From Desulfobulbaceae bacterium UBA2276 (GTDB lineage Bacteria > Desulfobacterota > Desulfobulbia > Desulfobulbales > Desulfocapsaceae), in the NCBI GenBank assembly GCA_002347085.1, contig DDWW01000004.1, positions 9,561 through 49,668 on the forward strand: a stretch of DNA of 40,108 bases. Reading direction: 5' to 3'. Position 1 is the stretch's first letter; every line of letters begins with the position of its first letter. The position numbers and the translations under genes were made by a program. Under the pieces are notes generated by a model. That model had not been told where the DNA came from, made no database searches, and was given only the letters and a program-made list of their open reading frames with translations. This document shows, one piece after another, positions 1-10,358 of this stretch.

Positions 1-293
1 TCAAGTGGCGATAATACTTTGCCTTGTCCCGCCATATTCGCGCGCGCAGTTCCGTAATGTTCGGCAGCCGCGCTGTCCCATGGCAATACATCAATGCGCC
101 GGAGAAACTCCCGCACGGCAACGTGAAGCTGTTGAGCAGCCGGACGTTTCGCCAGACCAAAAAGCAATTCACCTTCAGTGATAGCCGAGATGCAAAGAGA
201 TGCCATTGGTACGGCTACCAGGCGCCTGGCAACGGCCGGATGCCCTTTAAGCAGGTGGCTTACCGTATTGGTGTCCAGCATGTACCGCTTCAT
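1..293 (-). CDS. vapC: VapC-type PIN-domain toxin (3' end outside window)
   Basis: The protein begins MKRYMLDTNTVSHLLKG. MLDTN is the first acidic motif of PIN ribonucleases (Asp7), and ITEGELLFGL around residue 42 supplies the second conserved acid. LPWDSAAAEHYGT near residue 75 is typical of VapC. The window stops after about 97 codons, just where an LSPLD stretch leads into the last acidic motif, so roughly the C-terminal quarter is missing. VapC toxins cleave RNA (often initiator tRNA) and are held inactive by VapB. Its ATG overlaps the antitoxin stop by 4 bp (ATGA), which indicates translational coupling. The family call is firm; the RNA target is not known. Confidence 0.88.
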   Translation of the reverse strand, partial: MKRYMLDTNTVSHLLKGHPAVARRLVAVPMASLCISAITEGELLFGLAKRPAAQQLHVAVREFLRRIDVLPWDSAAAEHYGTARANMAGQGKVLSPL

Positions 294-550
294 TTGCTAA
301 TTCCCTCAAAGGGATCACGATCCTGCGTTCCCTGGCCGCGATCCTTCTCGTCCAGAAAGTCGTTGGGCACCTCGGCGCTCTTGAGTGCAATGAAGAAGTC
401 GTCCCAGGTCGCGGGTCTTCGCGACAAAATCACGTCGCCTGTTTCCGCGTCCCGGCGGATAAAGACTTCCCTGGTATCGAACCGATAGGCCGCCGGTAAA
501 CGGACGGCCTGGCTACGACCATTGGTGAATAGTTTCGCTACTTGACTCAT
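290..550 (-). CDS. vapB: VapB-type antitoxin, AbrB/SpoVT-like DNA-binding fold
   Basis: This 86-aa protein starts MSQVAKLFTNGRSQAVRLP, the swapped-hairpin AbrB-like N-terminus of VapB antitoxins. The C-terminal half, rich in acidic and aromatic residues (ATWDDFFIAL), should wrap the toxin. An upstream in-frame ATG at 583 would add 11 residues, but the ATG at 550 is preceded by AGGAGG at a good distance and gives the family-typical beginning. The gene overlaps vapC by 4 bp. VapB proteins repress their own operon with VapC, and the promoter/inverted repeat immediately upstream fits that. Confidence 0.88.
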   Translation of the reverse strand: MSQVAKLFTNGRSQAVRLPAAYRFDTREVFIRRDAETGDVILSRRPATWDDFFIALKSAEVPNDFLDEKDRGQGTQDRDPFEGISK

Positions 551-569
551 GGCTCTGCCTCCTCTCTTG

Positions 570-612
570 TTGATAGATACCATAGTATATGCCTATCGAT
601 AAAATCTATCAA
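570..612 (-). promoter_or_regulatory. vapBC promoter inside an inverted repeat (probable autoregulatory operator)
   Basis: On the minus strand, TTGATA (612-607) and TATACT (589-584) are separated by exactly 17 bp, a near-consensus sigma-70 promoter ending about 34 bp before the vapB ATG. The same stretch is bounded by a perfect 9-bp inverted repeat, TTGATAGAT (570-578) and ATCTATCAA (604-612), with TATCGATA (594-601) inside. One arm covers the -35 box. VapBC complexes usually bind such palindromes, so this is a good operator candidate. Confidence 0.65.
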
Positions 613-711
613 GTTTTATTCTGGGAATCGGTGGGAGTCAGGGGCAGACCACGGTTTTCCCCCTCTCTTCTTTTTGCCGTATTTCTTCTTCCTGCTGAAT
701 GAGAGAAAAAA

Positions 712-1560
712 TCAACGCAACCTGTTCTTCAACCCCTTGCCGACAATCACTACCAGATAAAAAAATCCAGCCAGCATGACAATCGTAGGCCCGCTGGGTA
801 GATCGAGGTCATAGCTCAGGGCAAGGCCGCCACCAACCGAAGCCAGGCCAAGAAGGGTGGCCAGGAGCATCATCTGCCATATCCGGGTGCTGAAATGAGA
901 GGCGGTGGCCGCCGGCAGGGTAAAGAGGGCGATCACCATCACAATCCCCACCACCCGCACCATCAAGACAATGGTGAGAGCGGTCAGGCAGAGCAGGAGC
1001 AAGGTGTACAGTTCGGTCCTGATCCCGCGCAGACGGGCGAATTCCTCATCAAAACAGATCGCGATCATCCGATTATAGCTGAGGAGCCCCAAACCGATGA
1101 CAATCACATCGAGCACCGCAATGGTCAGGAGATCTTGGCCGGAGATCATCAGAATATTGCCGAAGAGATAACTCATGGGGTCAATATAACCGGGGGTCTT
1201 GGCAATAAAGATGATGCCTGCGGCCATGCCCAGCACCCAGATAGCGCCAATCACCGAATCTACCCGCTCACGGGAACGCAGACTGACCAGACCAATGACG
1301 AGGGCGGCGCCAATAGCGGTGACAATGGCGCCCAGCATCGGGGTCAGCCAGGCCATCCCATAATGGACCTGGCAATAAAGGGCGGCGCCAATCCCCCCCA
1401 GGACGCAGTGGGCAATAGCCCCGGCCAGATAGGTCATTCGTCTTGCCACCACATAGGTACCGATAATGCCGAAGGCCGGAGCGGCCAGGAGTCCGGCAAA
1501 AAGGGCGTAACGGAGAAAGACCATGTTGGGGTCGGTGAGGGCGCTAAAGTAGGTCAGCAT
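712..1560 (-). CDS. ABC-3 family metal-ion permease (ZnuB/MntB-like)
   Basis: This is a 282-aa integral membrane protein with about eight hydrophobic segments, typical of ABC-3 family permeases that import Zn2+ or Mn2+. The family signature region is seen in YVVARRMTYLAGAIAHCVLGG near residues 35-55. I chose MLTYFSALTDPN as the start; an upstream in-frame ATG at 1641 would extend it 27 residues into the ATPase gene. With this start it overlaps the ATPase gene by 17 bp, a normal coupled arrangement. Metal specificity cannot be read from the sequence. Confidence 0.87.
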   Translation of the reverse strand: MLTYFSALTDPNMVFLRYALFAGLLAAPAFGIIGTYVVARRMTYLAGAIAHCVLGGIGAALYCQVHYGMAWLTPMLGAIVTAIGAALVIGLVSLRSRERVDSVIGAIWVLGMAAGIIFIAKTPGYIDPMSYLFGNILMISGQDLLTIAVLDVIVIGLGLLSYNRMIAICFDEEFARLRGIRTELYTLLLLCLTALTIVLMVRVVGIVMVIALFTLPAATASHFSTRIWQMMLLATLLGLASVGGGLALSYDLDLPSGPTIVMLAGFFYLVVIVGKGLKNRLR

Positions 1561-2335
1561 GGGAGTGCCCTTGTTCAGAACAGCAGTGATCGTGCCGGAC
1601 CATCCGCACATCCCCGCCATACATTTCATGAATAATCTCACCGGTCAACTCGGAGGTAGGATGGATCTTGACCTGGCGATTGACACAGAAAACCCGGCTC
1701 ACCATCTGGGAGACAAAGCCGAGATCATGGGAGACCGTGAGCACCGTCACCCGGTTGGCAAGGCGTTTAAGGATCTCAAAGAACTGGAGCTCAACGCCGG
1801 GATCGACGTTGGCGGTGGGCTCATCGAGGAGCAGGATCTCCGGTTCGCAGGCCAGGGCCCTGGCAATGAGAATGCGCTGCCGCTGGCCGCCTGACAGGCT
1901 GTTGAACGGACGGGGTGCCAGGCCATCAACAGCGAGCTCAGCCATGGCCTGTAAGGCAATCCGCCGGTCTTCGGCGCTATAGCGGCCCAGTCCGGTGGAG
2001 CCGGCCCTCCCCATGAGCACCACATCCATGACCGAGACCGGAAACGAAGGGTCATATTGGAGATGCTGAGGCATATAGCCAATCTTCTGCCGTGCCTGGT
2101 GCGGGGTGACACCCAGGACCTTGATGGTGCCGCTCTGCGGGGTGATCAGCCCCAAGATCAACTTGAGCAAGGTGGACTTGCCGCCGCCATTAGGGCCAAC
2201 CAGGGCTACGGCATCCAACCTCTGGACGGTAAAGGAGACATTAGTGAGGATGGGCAACTCTCCATAGGAAAAAGAGACCTGCTCGCACTCGATGGCAGGA
2301 GGATCAGAAGGCACGGGGTATGTTTGAGTTTTCAA
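1544..2335 (-). CDS. ABC transporter ATPase for metal import (ZnuC/MntA-like)
   Basis: This 263-aa nucleotide-binding subunit has a Walker A at GPNGGGKST (47-55), the LSGGQRQR signature (147-154), Walker B ILLLDEPT (167-174) and the H-loop SHD (His203). It powers the permease encoded just downstream. The C-terminus carries a Cys/His-rich tail (HDHCCSEQGHSH, 248-259), which suggests metal contact and fits zinc, but this is inference. No periplasmic binding protein gene lies beside the pair, so a binding protein must be encoded elsewhere. Confidence 0.88.
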   Translation of the reverse strand: MKTQTYPVPSDPPAIECEQVSFSYGELPILTNVSFTVQRLDAVALVGPNGGGKSTLLKLILGLITPQSGTIKVLGVTPHQARQKIGYMPQHLQYDPSFPVSVMDVVLMGRAGSTGLGRYSAEDRRIALQAMAELAVDGLAPRPFNSLSGGQRQRILIARALACEPEILLLDEPTANVDPGVELQFFEILKRLANRVTVLTVSHDLGFVSQMVSRVFCVNRQVKIHPTSELTGEIIHEMYGGDVRMVRHDHCCSEQGHSHADLL

Positions 2336-2486
2336 GGATGACAGCCGTAGAATTATTTCCAGCAGAAGATGAGAGAAGAGATATTTTTTTCAAGCATATT
2401 CCCTTTTTCTGTTTTTATCAATGCCAACTCAGGGAAGTTTCGTGATGCTTCGTATCATAGCGGACTCAAGCCCCCAAGCGAAGTGC

Positions 2487-2514
2487 TTGACTTGTTTTCT
2501 GCATGTCGTATAAC
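2487..2514 (+). promoter_or_regulatory. Candidate sigma-70 promoter for the 87-aa small gene
   Basis: TTGACT (2487-2492) is followed after 16 bp by TATAAC (2509-2514). It lies about 70 bp upstream of the small gene at 2586, in AT-rich intergenic DNA. The spacing is one base shorter than ideal. Confidence 0.45.
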
Positions 2515-2585
2515 TCTATTAAAGACAATCAGTTCTCATTCACTGTTTCACTCTTGTCAATCAAAACTCACCAGGAGAAATCAGC

Positions 2586-2849
2586 ATGGAAAAAAAAGAT
2601 ATTGAGACCTTTGTCCAGAAAGTACAACAGCAACGCGATGAACTCTTGTTGAAGATGCACTTGGCCAAGGCCGATGCCAAGGATGAATGGGCAGTGGCTG
2701 AGAAAAAGTGGGAACATATGAAATCCAAGACCCCGGCCCTGGCCCATGAGAGTGGTGAAAGCTTGAAAAAACTGGGGACTGCGGTCAAATTTGTAGGTGA
2801 AGAGATCTTGCACAGCTATGCGCGGATCAAGAAAATCCTTGAAAAATAA
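2586..2849 (+). CDS. Small charged helical protein of unknown function
   Basis: This 87-aa protein is almost entirely Lys, Glu, Ala and Leu (for example EKKDIETFVQKVQQQRDEL) with no Cys and no signal peptide. It should form a long helix or coiled coil in the cytoplasm. The start is well supported by CAGGAGAAA upstream. It has its own likely promoter and is followed 50 bp later by an FAD dehydrogenase gene on the same strand, so the two may be cotranscribed. I do not recognise a family. The composition recalls small stress or polymer-associated helical proteins, but that is only a resemblance. Confidence 0.75.
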   Translation: MEKKDIETFVQKVQQQRDELLLKMHLAKADAKDEWAVAEKKWEHMKSKTPALAHESGESLKKLGTAVKFVGEEILHSYARIKKILEK

Positions 2850-2899
2850 GCCGATCAGAGCCAAAAAGCTGGCCAGCCCCTTCTTGACGAACCACCACC

Positions 2900-4459
2900 A
2901 TGGGATATAAAGAGATCACAATAAAGCTGCCTCCTGATTATTCAGAAGAGCAGCTTCATGCCTTGGTGGCCAAGACCCACGGACTCAAGGATTTTTCCGT
3001 GCAGATCGTCCAGCAGAGCCTGGATGCCCGGAAAAAAAGGGACATCCATTGGCTGGCCCAACTCGTGCTGATCTCGCCTGAGATCAAAGGCGAGCCGCCG
3101 ACCGTTCCCCCTTGCCTGCAGATCCCCACCCGCAAGAGAACGGAGAAGGCCGTAGTTGTGGGCAGCGGGCCAGCCGGTTTCTTCGCTGCCTTTGTCCTGC
3201 AAAAGGCCGGCTTTGCAACCACGCTCATCGAGCGGGGTGCTGATGTCCAAAAGCGGGAAGAAGGGATCAGGGCCTTTGAACAGGGGGGACTCTTTGATCC
3301 CAAGGCCAACTATGGATTTGGTGAGGGCGGGGCCGGGACCTTTTCCGATGGCAAACTGACCTCACGCACCAAAAACATCTCGCTGGAAAAGGCGTTTATC
3401 CTGGAGAGCTACATCCAGGCCGGCGCCCCGACGGAAATCCGCTATCTGGCCCATCCCCACCTGGGCAGTGACAATCTGAAAAATATCGTCAGGGGCTTAC
3501 GGGAGGAGTTCATCCGCTTGGGCGGAACCATGCGTTTTGAGACCATGCTGGTGGGGCTTGAGGTGCAAAACGGCAGAGTTATTGGGGCACTGACAGAGCA
3601 GGCAACTGCACAGGGACGCGAGCAGTCGATGCTGGAGGCCGATACCTTCGTTATTGCCCCTGGCCATTCCGCCCATGAAACCTATCGCCTGTTGATCAAG
3701 AGCGGTGTTGGTTTCAGGCCAAAGAATTTTGCCATTGGTTGCCGGGTGGAGCATCCGCAGGCCCTTATCAATCAGGCCCAATGGGGTCGGGAAGAGCTGC
3801 CCGGGGTAAAAGCGGCGGAGTATCGCCTGAGCTCAAAAGGCGATGGTAGGCTGCCGGTCTATACCTTCTGCATGTGTCCGGGCGGGATGGTAGTCCCGGC
3901 CACTGCCTATGCCGACACCAATATTGTCAATGGCATGAGCCTCTATCACCGCGATGGCAGGTTCGCCAATGCCGCCTGTGTGGCCGGAATCAACCTGAAT
4001 CAACTTCTGGGGCGGGAGCTTACGGCCTTGGAATCCCTTGACTGGCTGGGGGCCTTGGAGCAGACTTTTTTTCAGTATAGCGGCGGGTATCAGGCCCCCT
4101 TCTGCCGGATTACGGACTTTATTAAGTGCCAGGAGCCGACCGGAAGTGTTCAATCCAGTTATCCTTTGGGGCTTGTCCCCGCACCCTTGTGGGAGCTGTT
4201 GCCAAGTGAGATCAGCAGTTCGATCAGGGAGGGATTAAAGGAATTTGGTCGGAAGATCAGAGGCTTTGAGACCGGAATCATTATGGGCCTTGAGAGCAAG
4301 ACCTCCTCGCCCATTCAGGTCCTGCGTGAGGCAAGCGGCCTGTGCAGTGGTTTTACCAATCTGTACTTAGTGGGTGAGGGCAGCGGCTATGCAGGCGGTA
4401 TTATCTCCAGCGGCACCAATGGGATCAAGGCGGCGCTTCATATTGCCGGGTCTTACTGA
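2900..4459 (+). CDS. FAD-dependent dehydrogenase (COG2509-type NAD(P)/FAD oxidoreductase)
   Basis: This 519-aa soluble flavoprotein has a short N-terminal alpha/beta domain (residues 1-75, beginning YKEITIKLPPDYSEEQ). An FAD-binding Rossmann motif follows at about 85, VVVGSGPAGFFAAFVLQKAG, ending in the acidic LIERG. GEGGAGTFSDGKLTSR (near 142) and the C-terminal YLVGEGSGYAGGI/SSGTNGI block are hallmarks of the uncharacterised COG2509 dehydrogenases found widely in anaerobes. The substrate is unknown. There are no predicted membrane segments. Its end faces kup across 71 bp without an obvious terminator hairpin. Confidence 0.85.
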   Translation: MGYKEITIKLPPDYSEEQLHALVAKTHGLKDFSVQIVQQSLDARKKRDIHWLAQLVLISPEIKGEPPTVPPCLQIPTRKRTEKAVVVGSGPAGFFAAFVLQKAGFATTLIERGADVQKREEGIRAFEQGGLFDPKANYGFGEGGAGTFSDGKLTSRTKNISLEKAFILESYIQAGAPTEIRYLAHPHLGSDNLKNIVRGLREEFIRLGGTMRFETMLVGLEVQNGRVIGALTEQATAQGREQSMLEADTFVIAPGHSAHETYRLLIKSGVGFRPKNFAIGCRVEHPQALINQAQWGREELPGVKAAEYRLSSKGDGRLPVYTFCMCPGGMVVPATAYADTNIVNGMSLYHRDGRFANAACVAGINLNQLLGRELTALESLDWLGALEQTFFQYSGGYQAPFCRITDFIKCQEPTGSVQSSYPLGLVPAPLWELLPSEISSSIREGLKEFGRKIRGFETGIIMGLESKTSSPIQVLREASGLCSGFTNLYLVGEGSGYAGGIISSGTNGIKAALHIAGSY

Positions 4460-4530
4460 CCCCCACCCTCCCCTTGCTTCCCTTCCCGATCAAAATGGTT
4501 ACAGCTTAATGCTGGAACGCAAAATTGGAA

Positions 4531-6417
4531 TTACAGCTCAAGCTGGATGCCGACCTCGATGACCTGATTGGAGGGGATGTCAAAAAATGCCGCCGCATCC
4601 ATGGCGTTACGGGCCAGGAAGAGAAAAAGATGGGCACGCCAACGCCACATCTTCGGATGGTCGCTGATGGAGAGCTTCTCCCGTCCCAGAAAGAAACTGG
4701 CCTCCTGCATATCCACAATCACCCCTTTACTCCGGGCCAGGGCAAAGATGGTGCCGATCTTGGGTTCTTCCATGAAGCCATAGTGGGCAATGATGCGAAA
4801 GAGCCCCTCACCTAATTCTTCGGCCTCGATCTTTTCGATAATCGGAATCCGCGGGATCTCCTCGGTGCGGATATTCAATAAAATCACCTCGGAATGAAGA
4901 ATCTTGTTGTGCTTCAGATTGTGCATCAGGGCAGCAGGGACAATATCATGACTCCGGGTCAGGAACACGGCTTGGCCATTGATGCGCTGCGGAGGGGTAT
5001 CAGCCAGTATCTTCTTGAATTGATCGAGTTCCGGGGTCAAACTCCGCATCTTGGTGCCAAGGATTTCGCGCCCCTGTTTCCAGGTCACCATTATCAGGAA
5101 AAAGAAACCGCCAATGGCCAGGGCGAACCAGGCGCCATGGAAGAGCTTGGTCATATTCGCCCCGAAGAAGGGAAGCTCAACAGCAAAGAAAAGGGCGGTG
5201 AGCAGGCCGGCAGTCAGCCGGTTCCAGCCCCAGCGCTTGGTGATGACCACAAAAAAGAGAGCGCTGGTTATCAGCATATCGGCGCTCACCGCCACGCCAT
5301 AGGCGGCGGCCAGCTTGCTTGACGATTGAAAACCCAGGACGAGACCGATGGTGCAGAGCATCAGAGCCCAGTTCACCGGACCCACATAGATCTGGCCGAT
5401 GTGGGAGAACGAGGTATGGGTGATCCGCAGCCGGGGGAGGTATCCCAGTTGAATCGCCTGGCGGGTGAGGGAAAAAGAACCGGTGATCACGGCCTGGGAA
5501 GCGATAATGGTGGCCATGGTCGCCAGGAGTACCATGGGAATCATGGCCCAGTCCGGAACCAGGGCATAGAATGGGTGATGCACCTCTTCCGGCCGGACCA
5601 GCAAGAGGGCGCCCTGACCGAAATAGTTGAGAGCCAGCGCCGGAAAGGCTATCAGGAACCAGACCAGCTGAATGGGCCGTCTGCCGAAGTGGCCCATGTC
5701 GGTATAGATGGCCTCGGCACCAGTCACCGCCAGAAAAACCGCGCCCAGGACGATAAAGCCGTGCATCCTGTTTGCGAGCAGAAAATTGAGACCATGCCAG
5801 GGAAAGACAGCGGCCAGGACCTGCGGATAGCTCACGATCTGGGCAATGCCGAGGACGGCAAGCACACAGAACCAGAGGAGCATAATCGGCCCGAACAGGC
5901 GGCCCACCCTGGCGGTACCCCGCTTTTGCAGGAGAAACAGGCTGGCCAGGATGAGAATGGTGGCCGGGACAACATAGGACTCCAGCAGCGGGGTAATGTT
6001 TTTCACCCCTTCGACGGCGCTGAGCACCGAGATGGCCGGGGTGATCATACCGTCGCCATACATCAGGCAGGCGCCAAAGACGCCGAGCCCCACCAGGACC
6101 CATTGGGGGGTGCGCGGTTTAACGATTTTGGATTTGATCAGGGCGGTCAGAGACAGAATCCCGCCCTCGCCTTCGTTATCCGCCCGCAGGATGAAGCCGA
6201 GGTATTTAACGCTGACAATGAGCAGGAGGGCCCAGAAGATGAGGGACAAGACACCAAGCACATTGGCCGTAGTCGCCGCGATGCCGTATTCGCCGTGAAA
6301 ACATTCCCGCATGGCGTAGAGGGGACTGGTACCGATATCGCCAAAGACCACACCCAGGGCGGCCAGCGACAGGGTTGTCAGTTGCTTACCGGATATTTTA
6401 TCGGAGGGAAGGCTCAT
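4531..6417 (-). CDS. kup: Low-affinity potassium transporter Kup
   Basis: This 628-aa protein matches the usual size of Kup/HAK/KT transporters, which bring in K+ with H+. The N-terminus has the family hallmark LGVVFGDIGTSPLYAMRE (near residues 17-34), followed by about twelve membrane segments to roughly residue 455. VYGDGMITPAISVLSAVEG-like sequence near 120-140 is also typical. The C-terminal about 170 residues form the cytoplasmic domain. The start is supported by GGAAG eight bases upstream. A second K+ system (Ktr-like) lies at 30.7-33.5 kb. Confidence 0.95.
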   Translation of the reverse strand: MSLPSDKISGKQLTTLSLAALGVVFGDIGTSPLYAMRECFHGEYGIAATTANVLGVLSLIFWALLLIVSVKYLGFILRADNEGEGGILSLTALIKSKIVKPRTPQWVLVGLGVFGACLMYGDGMITPAISVLSAVEGVKNITPLLESYVVPATILILASLFLLQKRGTARVGRLFGPIMLLWFCVLAVLGIAQIVSYPQVLAAVFPWHGLNFLLANRMHGFIVLGAVFLAVTGAEAIYTDMGHFGRRPIQLVWFLIAFPALALNYFGQGALLLVRPEEVHHPFYALVPDWAMIPMVLLATMATIIASQAVITGSFSLTRQAIQLGYLPRLRITHTSFSHIGQIYVGPVNWALMLCTIGLVLGFQSSSKLAAAYGVAVSADMLITSALFFVVITKRWGWNRLTAGLLTALFFAVELPFFGANMTKLFHGAWFALAIGGFFFLIMVTWKQGREILGTKMRSLTPELDQFKKILADTPPQRINGQAVFLTRSHDIVPAALMHNLKHNKILHSEVILLNIRTEEIPRIPIIEKIEAEELGEGLFRIIAHYGFMEEPKIGTIFALARSKGVIVDMQEASFFLGREKLSISDHPKMWRWRAHLFLFLARNAMDAAAFFDIPSNQVIEVGIQLEL

Positions 6418-6550
6418 GCCGCATTCTTCCTTTGCTTATTGATAAGAGACGTAAAGAATAAGCGGCACTATTGACGATTATTTTCGAAAGAGCAATAAAA
6501 AAACGTCGAGCCAACGTCTCTGCCCGTGTAAGCCGCTGTAAAGAAAGAAC

Positions 6551-6570
6551 ATGGCCAACTGAATGGCCAT
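6551..6570 (-). terminator. Putative terminator of the msrAB gene
   Basis: ATGGCCA (6551-6557) and TGGCCAT (6564-6570) form a perfect 7-bp stem with a 6-nt loop, 13 bp beyond the msrAB stop. On the minus strand it is followed by a T-rich stretch (GTTCTTTCTTTA), as expected for an intrinsic terminator. Confidence 0.5.
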
Positions 6571-6582
6571 AACGGCCCCTAT

Positions 6583-7632
6583 CTACAAACTGTTCAGATA
6601 TTCCTCATACCCCTCTTCCTTGAGCTTTGTTACCGGAATAAAGCGTAAGGCGGCAGAGTTGAGACAGTAACGCAGGCCGGTGGGAGGCGGGCCATCATCA
6701 AAGACATGGCCCAGATGCGAGTCGCCATGGACGCTCCTCACCTCGGTCCGTACCGTAAAAAAACCCCGATCCTTTTTTTCGACCACATTTTTTGGTTCAA
6801 GAGGCCGGGAAAAACTGGGCCAGCCGGTGCCCGAATCAAACTTGTCGCGAGAGCTGAACAGTGGCTCCCCGGACACGACATCGACATAGATTCCCCGCTC
6901 TTTATTGTCCCAATACTCATTATGAAAGGCTGGCTCGGTGCCCTCTTTCCGGGTTACCTGGTATTGGAGAGGGGTCAGGCGGCGGCGTAGTTCTTCATCG
7001 CTGGGCTTTGCATACTGTTTTTTTGACGATTTTTCCTCCCGCGGCCAGGTCTTTTCCAGAAATGTCTGGCGGCCGGATCCCTCCTTATAGGCGGCATAAT
7101 GGCTGTAATTCTTACGGTAATAATCCTGATGATATTCCTCCGCCTCATAAAAAGGGACTGCGGGCAGAACTTTGGTGGCAATGGGGCGGTCAAAAAGACC
7201 AGAGGCCGCAAGGGCAGCCTTGGATTTTTCCGCCAGCTCCCGCTGCCCCTCATTCTGATAAAAGATGGCCGTCTTATATTGAGAGCCACGATCAGCAAAC
7301 TGACCGCCACTGTCGGTAGGGTCGATCTGGCGCCAGAAGACCTCCAATAACTGCGCGTAGGAGACCTTTGCCGGATCATAAAACACTCGCACCGCCTCAT
7401 AATGTTCAGTGCCGCCACTGCTCACCTGCTGATAATCAGCGGTCTCCTTACTGCCTCCCGCATACCCGGCTGTCACCTCAAAAACACCTTCCAGCTCCTC
7501 AAAGGGGGGCTCCATGCACCAGAAACAACCGCCGCCAAAAACGGCCACCTCTTTCTGTTCACCTGCGACTGCCGGCGCGACACACCCCAGTCCAACCACC
7601 AGTACCGCCAGGAAAGTTAACGAAAAATACAT
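6583..7632 (-). CDS. msrAB: Exported peptide methionine sulfoxide reductase, MsrA-MsrB fusion
   Basis: This 349-aa protein begins with a signal peptide (MYFSLTFLAVLVVGLG, cleavage likely after AVA at about 23). The MsrA domain (27-180) has the catalytic GGCFWCMEPPFE (Cys36). The MsrB domain (210-340) has RYCLNS with catalytic Cys323. MsrA repairs S- and MsrB repairs R-methionine sulfoxide, here in the periplasm. The MsrB part lacks the zinc CxxC pairs. The usual resolving Cys of SGCGWPSF is Thr (about 269), so Cys323 is the only Cys in that domain. The ATG at 7632 follows GGAGG; a further ATG at 7662 is less likely. The gene is divergent from pyrG. Confidence 0.93.
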   Translation of the reverse strand: MYFSLTFLAVLVVGLGCVAPAVAGEQKEVAVFGGGCFWCMEPPFEELEGVFEVTAGYAGGSKETADYQQVSSGGTEHYEAVRVFYDPAKVSYAQLLEVFWRQIDPTDSGGQFADRGSQYKTAIFYQNEGQRELAEKSKAALAASGLFDRPIATKVLPAVPFYEAEEYHQDYYRKNYSHYAAYKEGSGRQTFLEKTWPREEKSSKKQYAKPSDEELRRRLTPLQYQVTRKEGTEPAFHNEYWDNKERGIYVDVVSGEPLFSSRDKFDSGTGWPSFSRPLEPKNVVEKKDRGFFTVRTEVRSVHGDSHLGHVFDDGPPPTGLRYCLNSAALRFIPVTKLKEEGYEEYLNSL

Positions 7633-7779
7633 GACACCCTCCAATAGACTTATTGTTAGCAACAGTTCTCATCTGAAATATAAATAGGTATGATACGATT
7701 GAAAAACAAGCGAAAAAATGTCTCTTAAAAACCATTTTTTTTATTCCAAAAAAGGCCTCCCATTGCTATAGTGCCCCCC

Positions 7780-9440
<1,661 letters not shown>

Positions 9441-9444
<4 letters not shown>

Positions 9445-10292
9445 CATCCTCACATGTTTCCCCGGTTGCCATTGACACCCCCACGGGAGATCTGATCCAG
9501 GTCGGCACCGACCAACCCCTGCTGCTTATCGCCGGCCCCTGCGCCCTTGAATCGGAAGAGCTGGCCCGTCGGGTGGCCGGCACCATGCAGGAGATCTGCG
9601 CCCGCCTCGGACTTTCCTATGTGTTTAAGGCCTCCTTTGACAAGGCCAACCGTACTTCGCTCTCTTCCTACCGGGGGCCGGGCCTGGAAGAAGGGTTGGC
9701 CATTCTCGCCCGCATCCGGGAGGAACTCCAGGTGCCGGTAATCTCCGATGTCCATGAAATCACCCAGGTACAGGCTGCGGCTGAAGTCTTGGATATCATC
9801 CAGATCCCAGCCTTTCTCTGCCGACAGACCGATCTCCTGACTGCCGTGGCCCGCACCGGCAAGCCTATTAACCTGAAAAAAGGCCAGTTTGTTTCGCCCT
9901 GGGACATGGAAAACGGGGTCAATAAAATCCGGTCAGCCGGCGGCAAAAAGATCATGCTGGTCGAACGAGGGGCAAGCTTTGGCTACAATAACCTGGTGGT
10001 CGATATGCGCGGCCTGCCGGTCATGCGCTCCTTCAACTGCCCGGTGATCTACGATGCCACCCATTCGGTGCAACTGCCCGGCGGTGCCGGTGGTTCTTCC
10101 GGCGGCCAGCGGGAGTTCATCGCCCCCCTCAGCCGGGCCGCAGTTGCCGCCGGCATTGACGGCCTGTTCATGGAAGTCCACCCCAATCCCGACCAGGCCC
10201 TCTGCGACGGCCCCAACTCCATCGCCCTTGATCAGATTGAGGGACTCCTGAGCCAACTGGTGCAGATTCGCCAGGTGTGCAAAGACTTTTAA
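9441..10292 (+). CDS. kdsA: 3-deoxy-8-phosphooctulonate synthase (KDO-8-P synthase)
   Basis: This 283-aa protein of the DAHP/KDO8P synthase family condenses arabinose 5-phosphate and phosphoenolpyruvate for the inner core of LPS. Family motifs are LLIAGPCALES (near 30), FKASFDKANRTS (near 60), QIPAFLCRQTD (near 119) and DATHSVQLPGG (about 205). The start codon overlaps the pyrG stop, indicating a coupled operon. The next LPS gene, kdsC, is 2 kb away because a protease gene lies between. Confidence 0.96.
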
Positions 10293-10358
10293 GTATTCAT
10301 GCTTTTGGCATTCTTTCTCCCCATACGAGAAAGAATAAAAAAAACAGGAAGATACCCC

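Noticed and set aside
5326..6474. 382-codon open frame on the + strand opposite kup
   Set aside because: It is the antisense shadow of a GC-rich gene; its translation is His/Gln/Asp-rich low-complexity with no family resemblance, and kup is clear.
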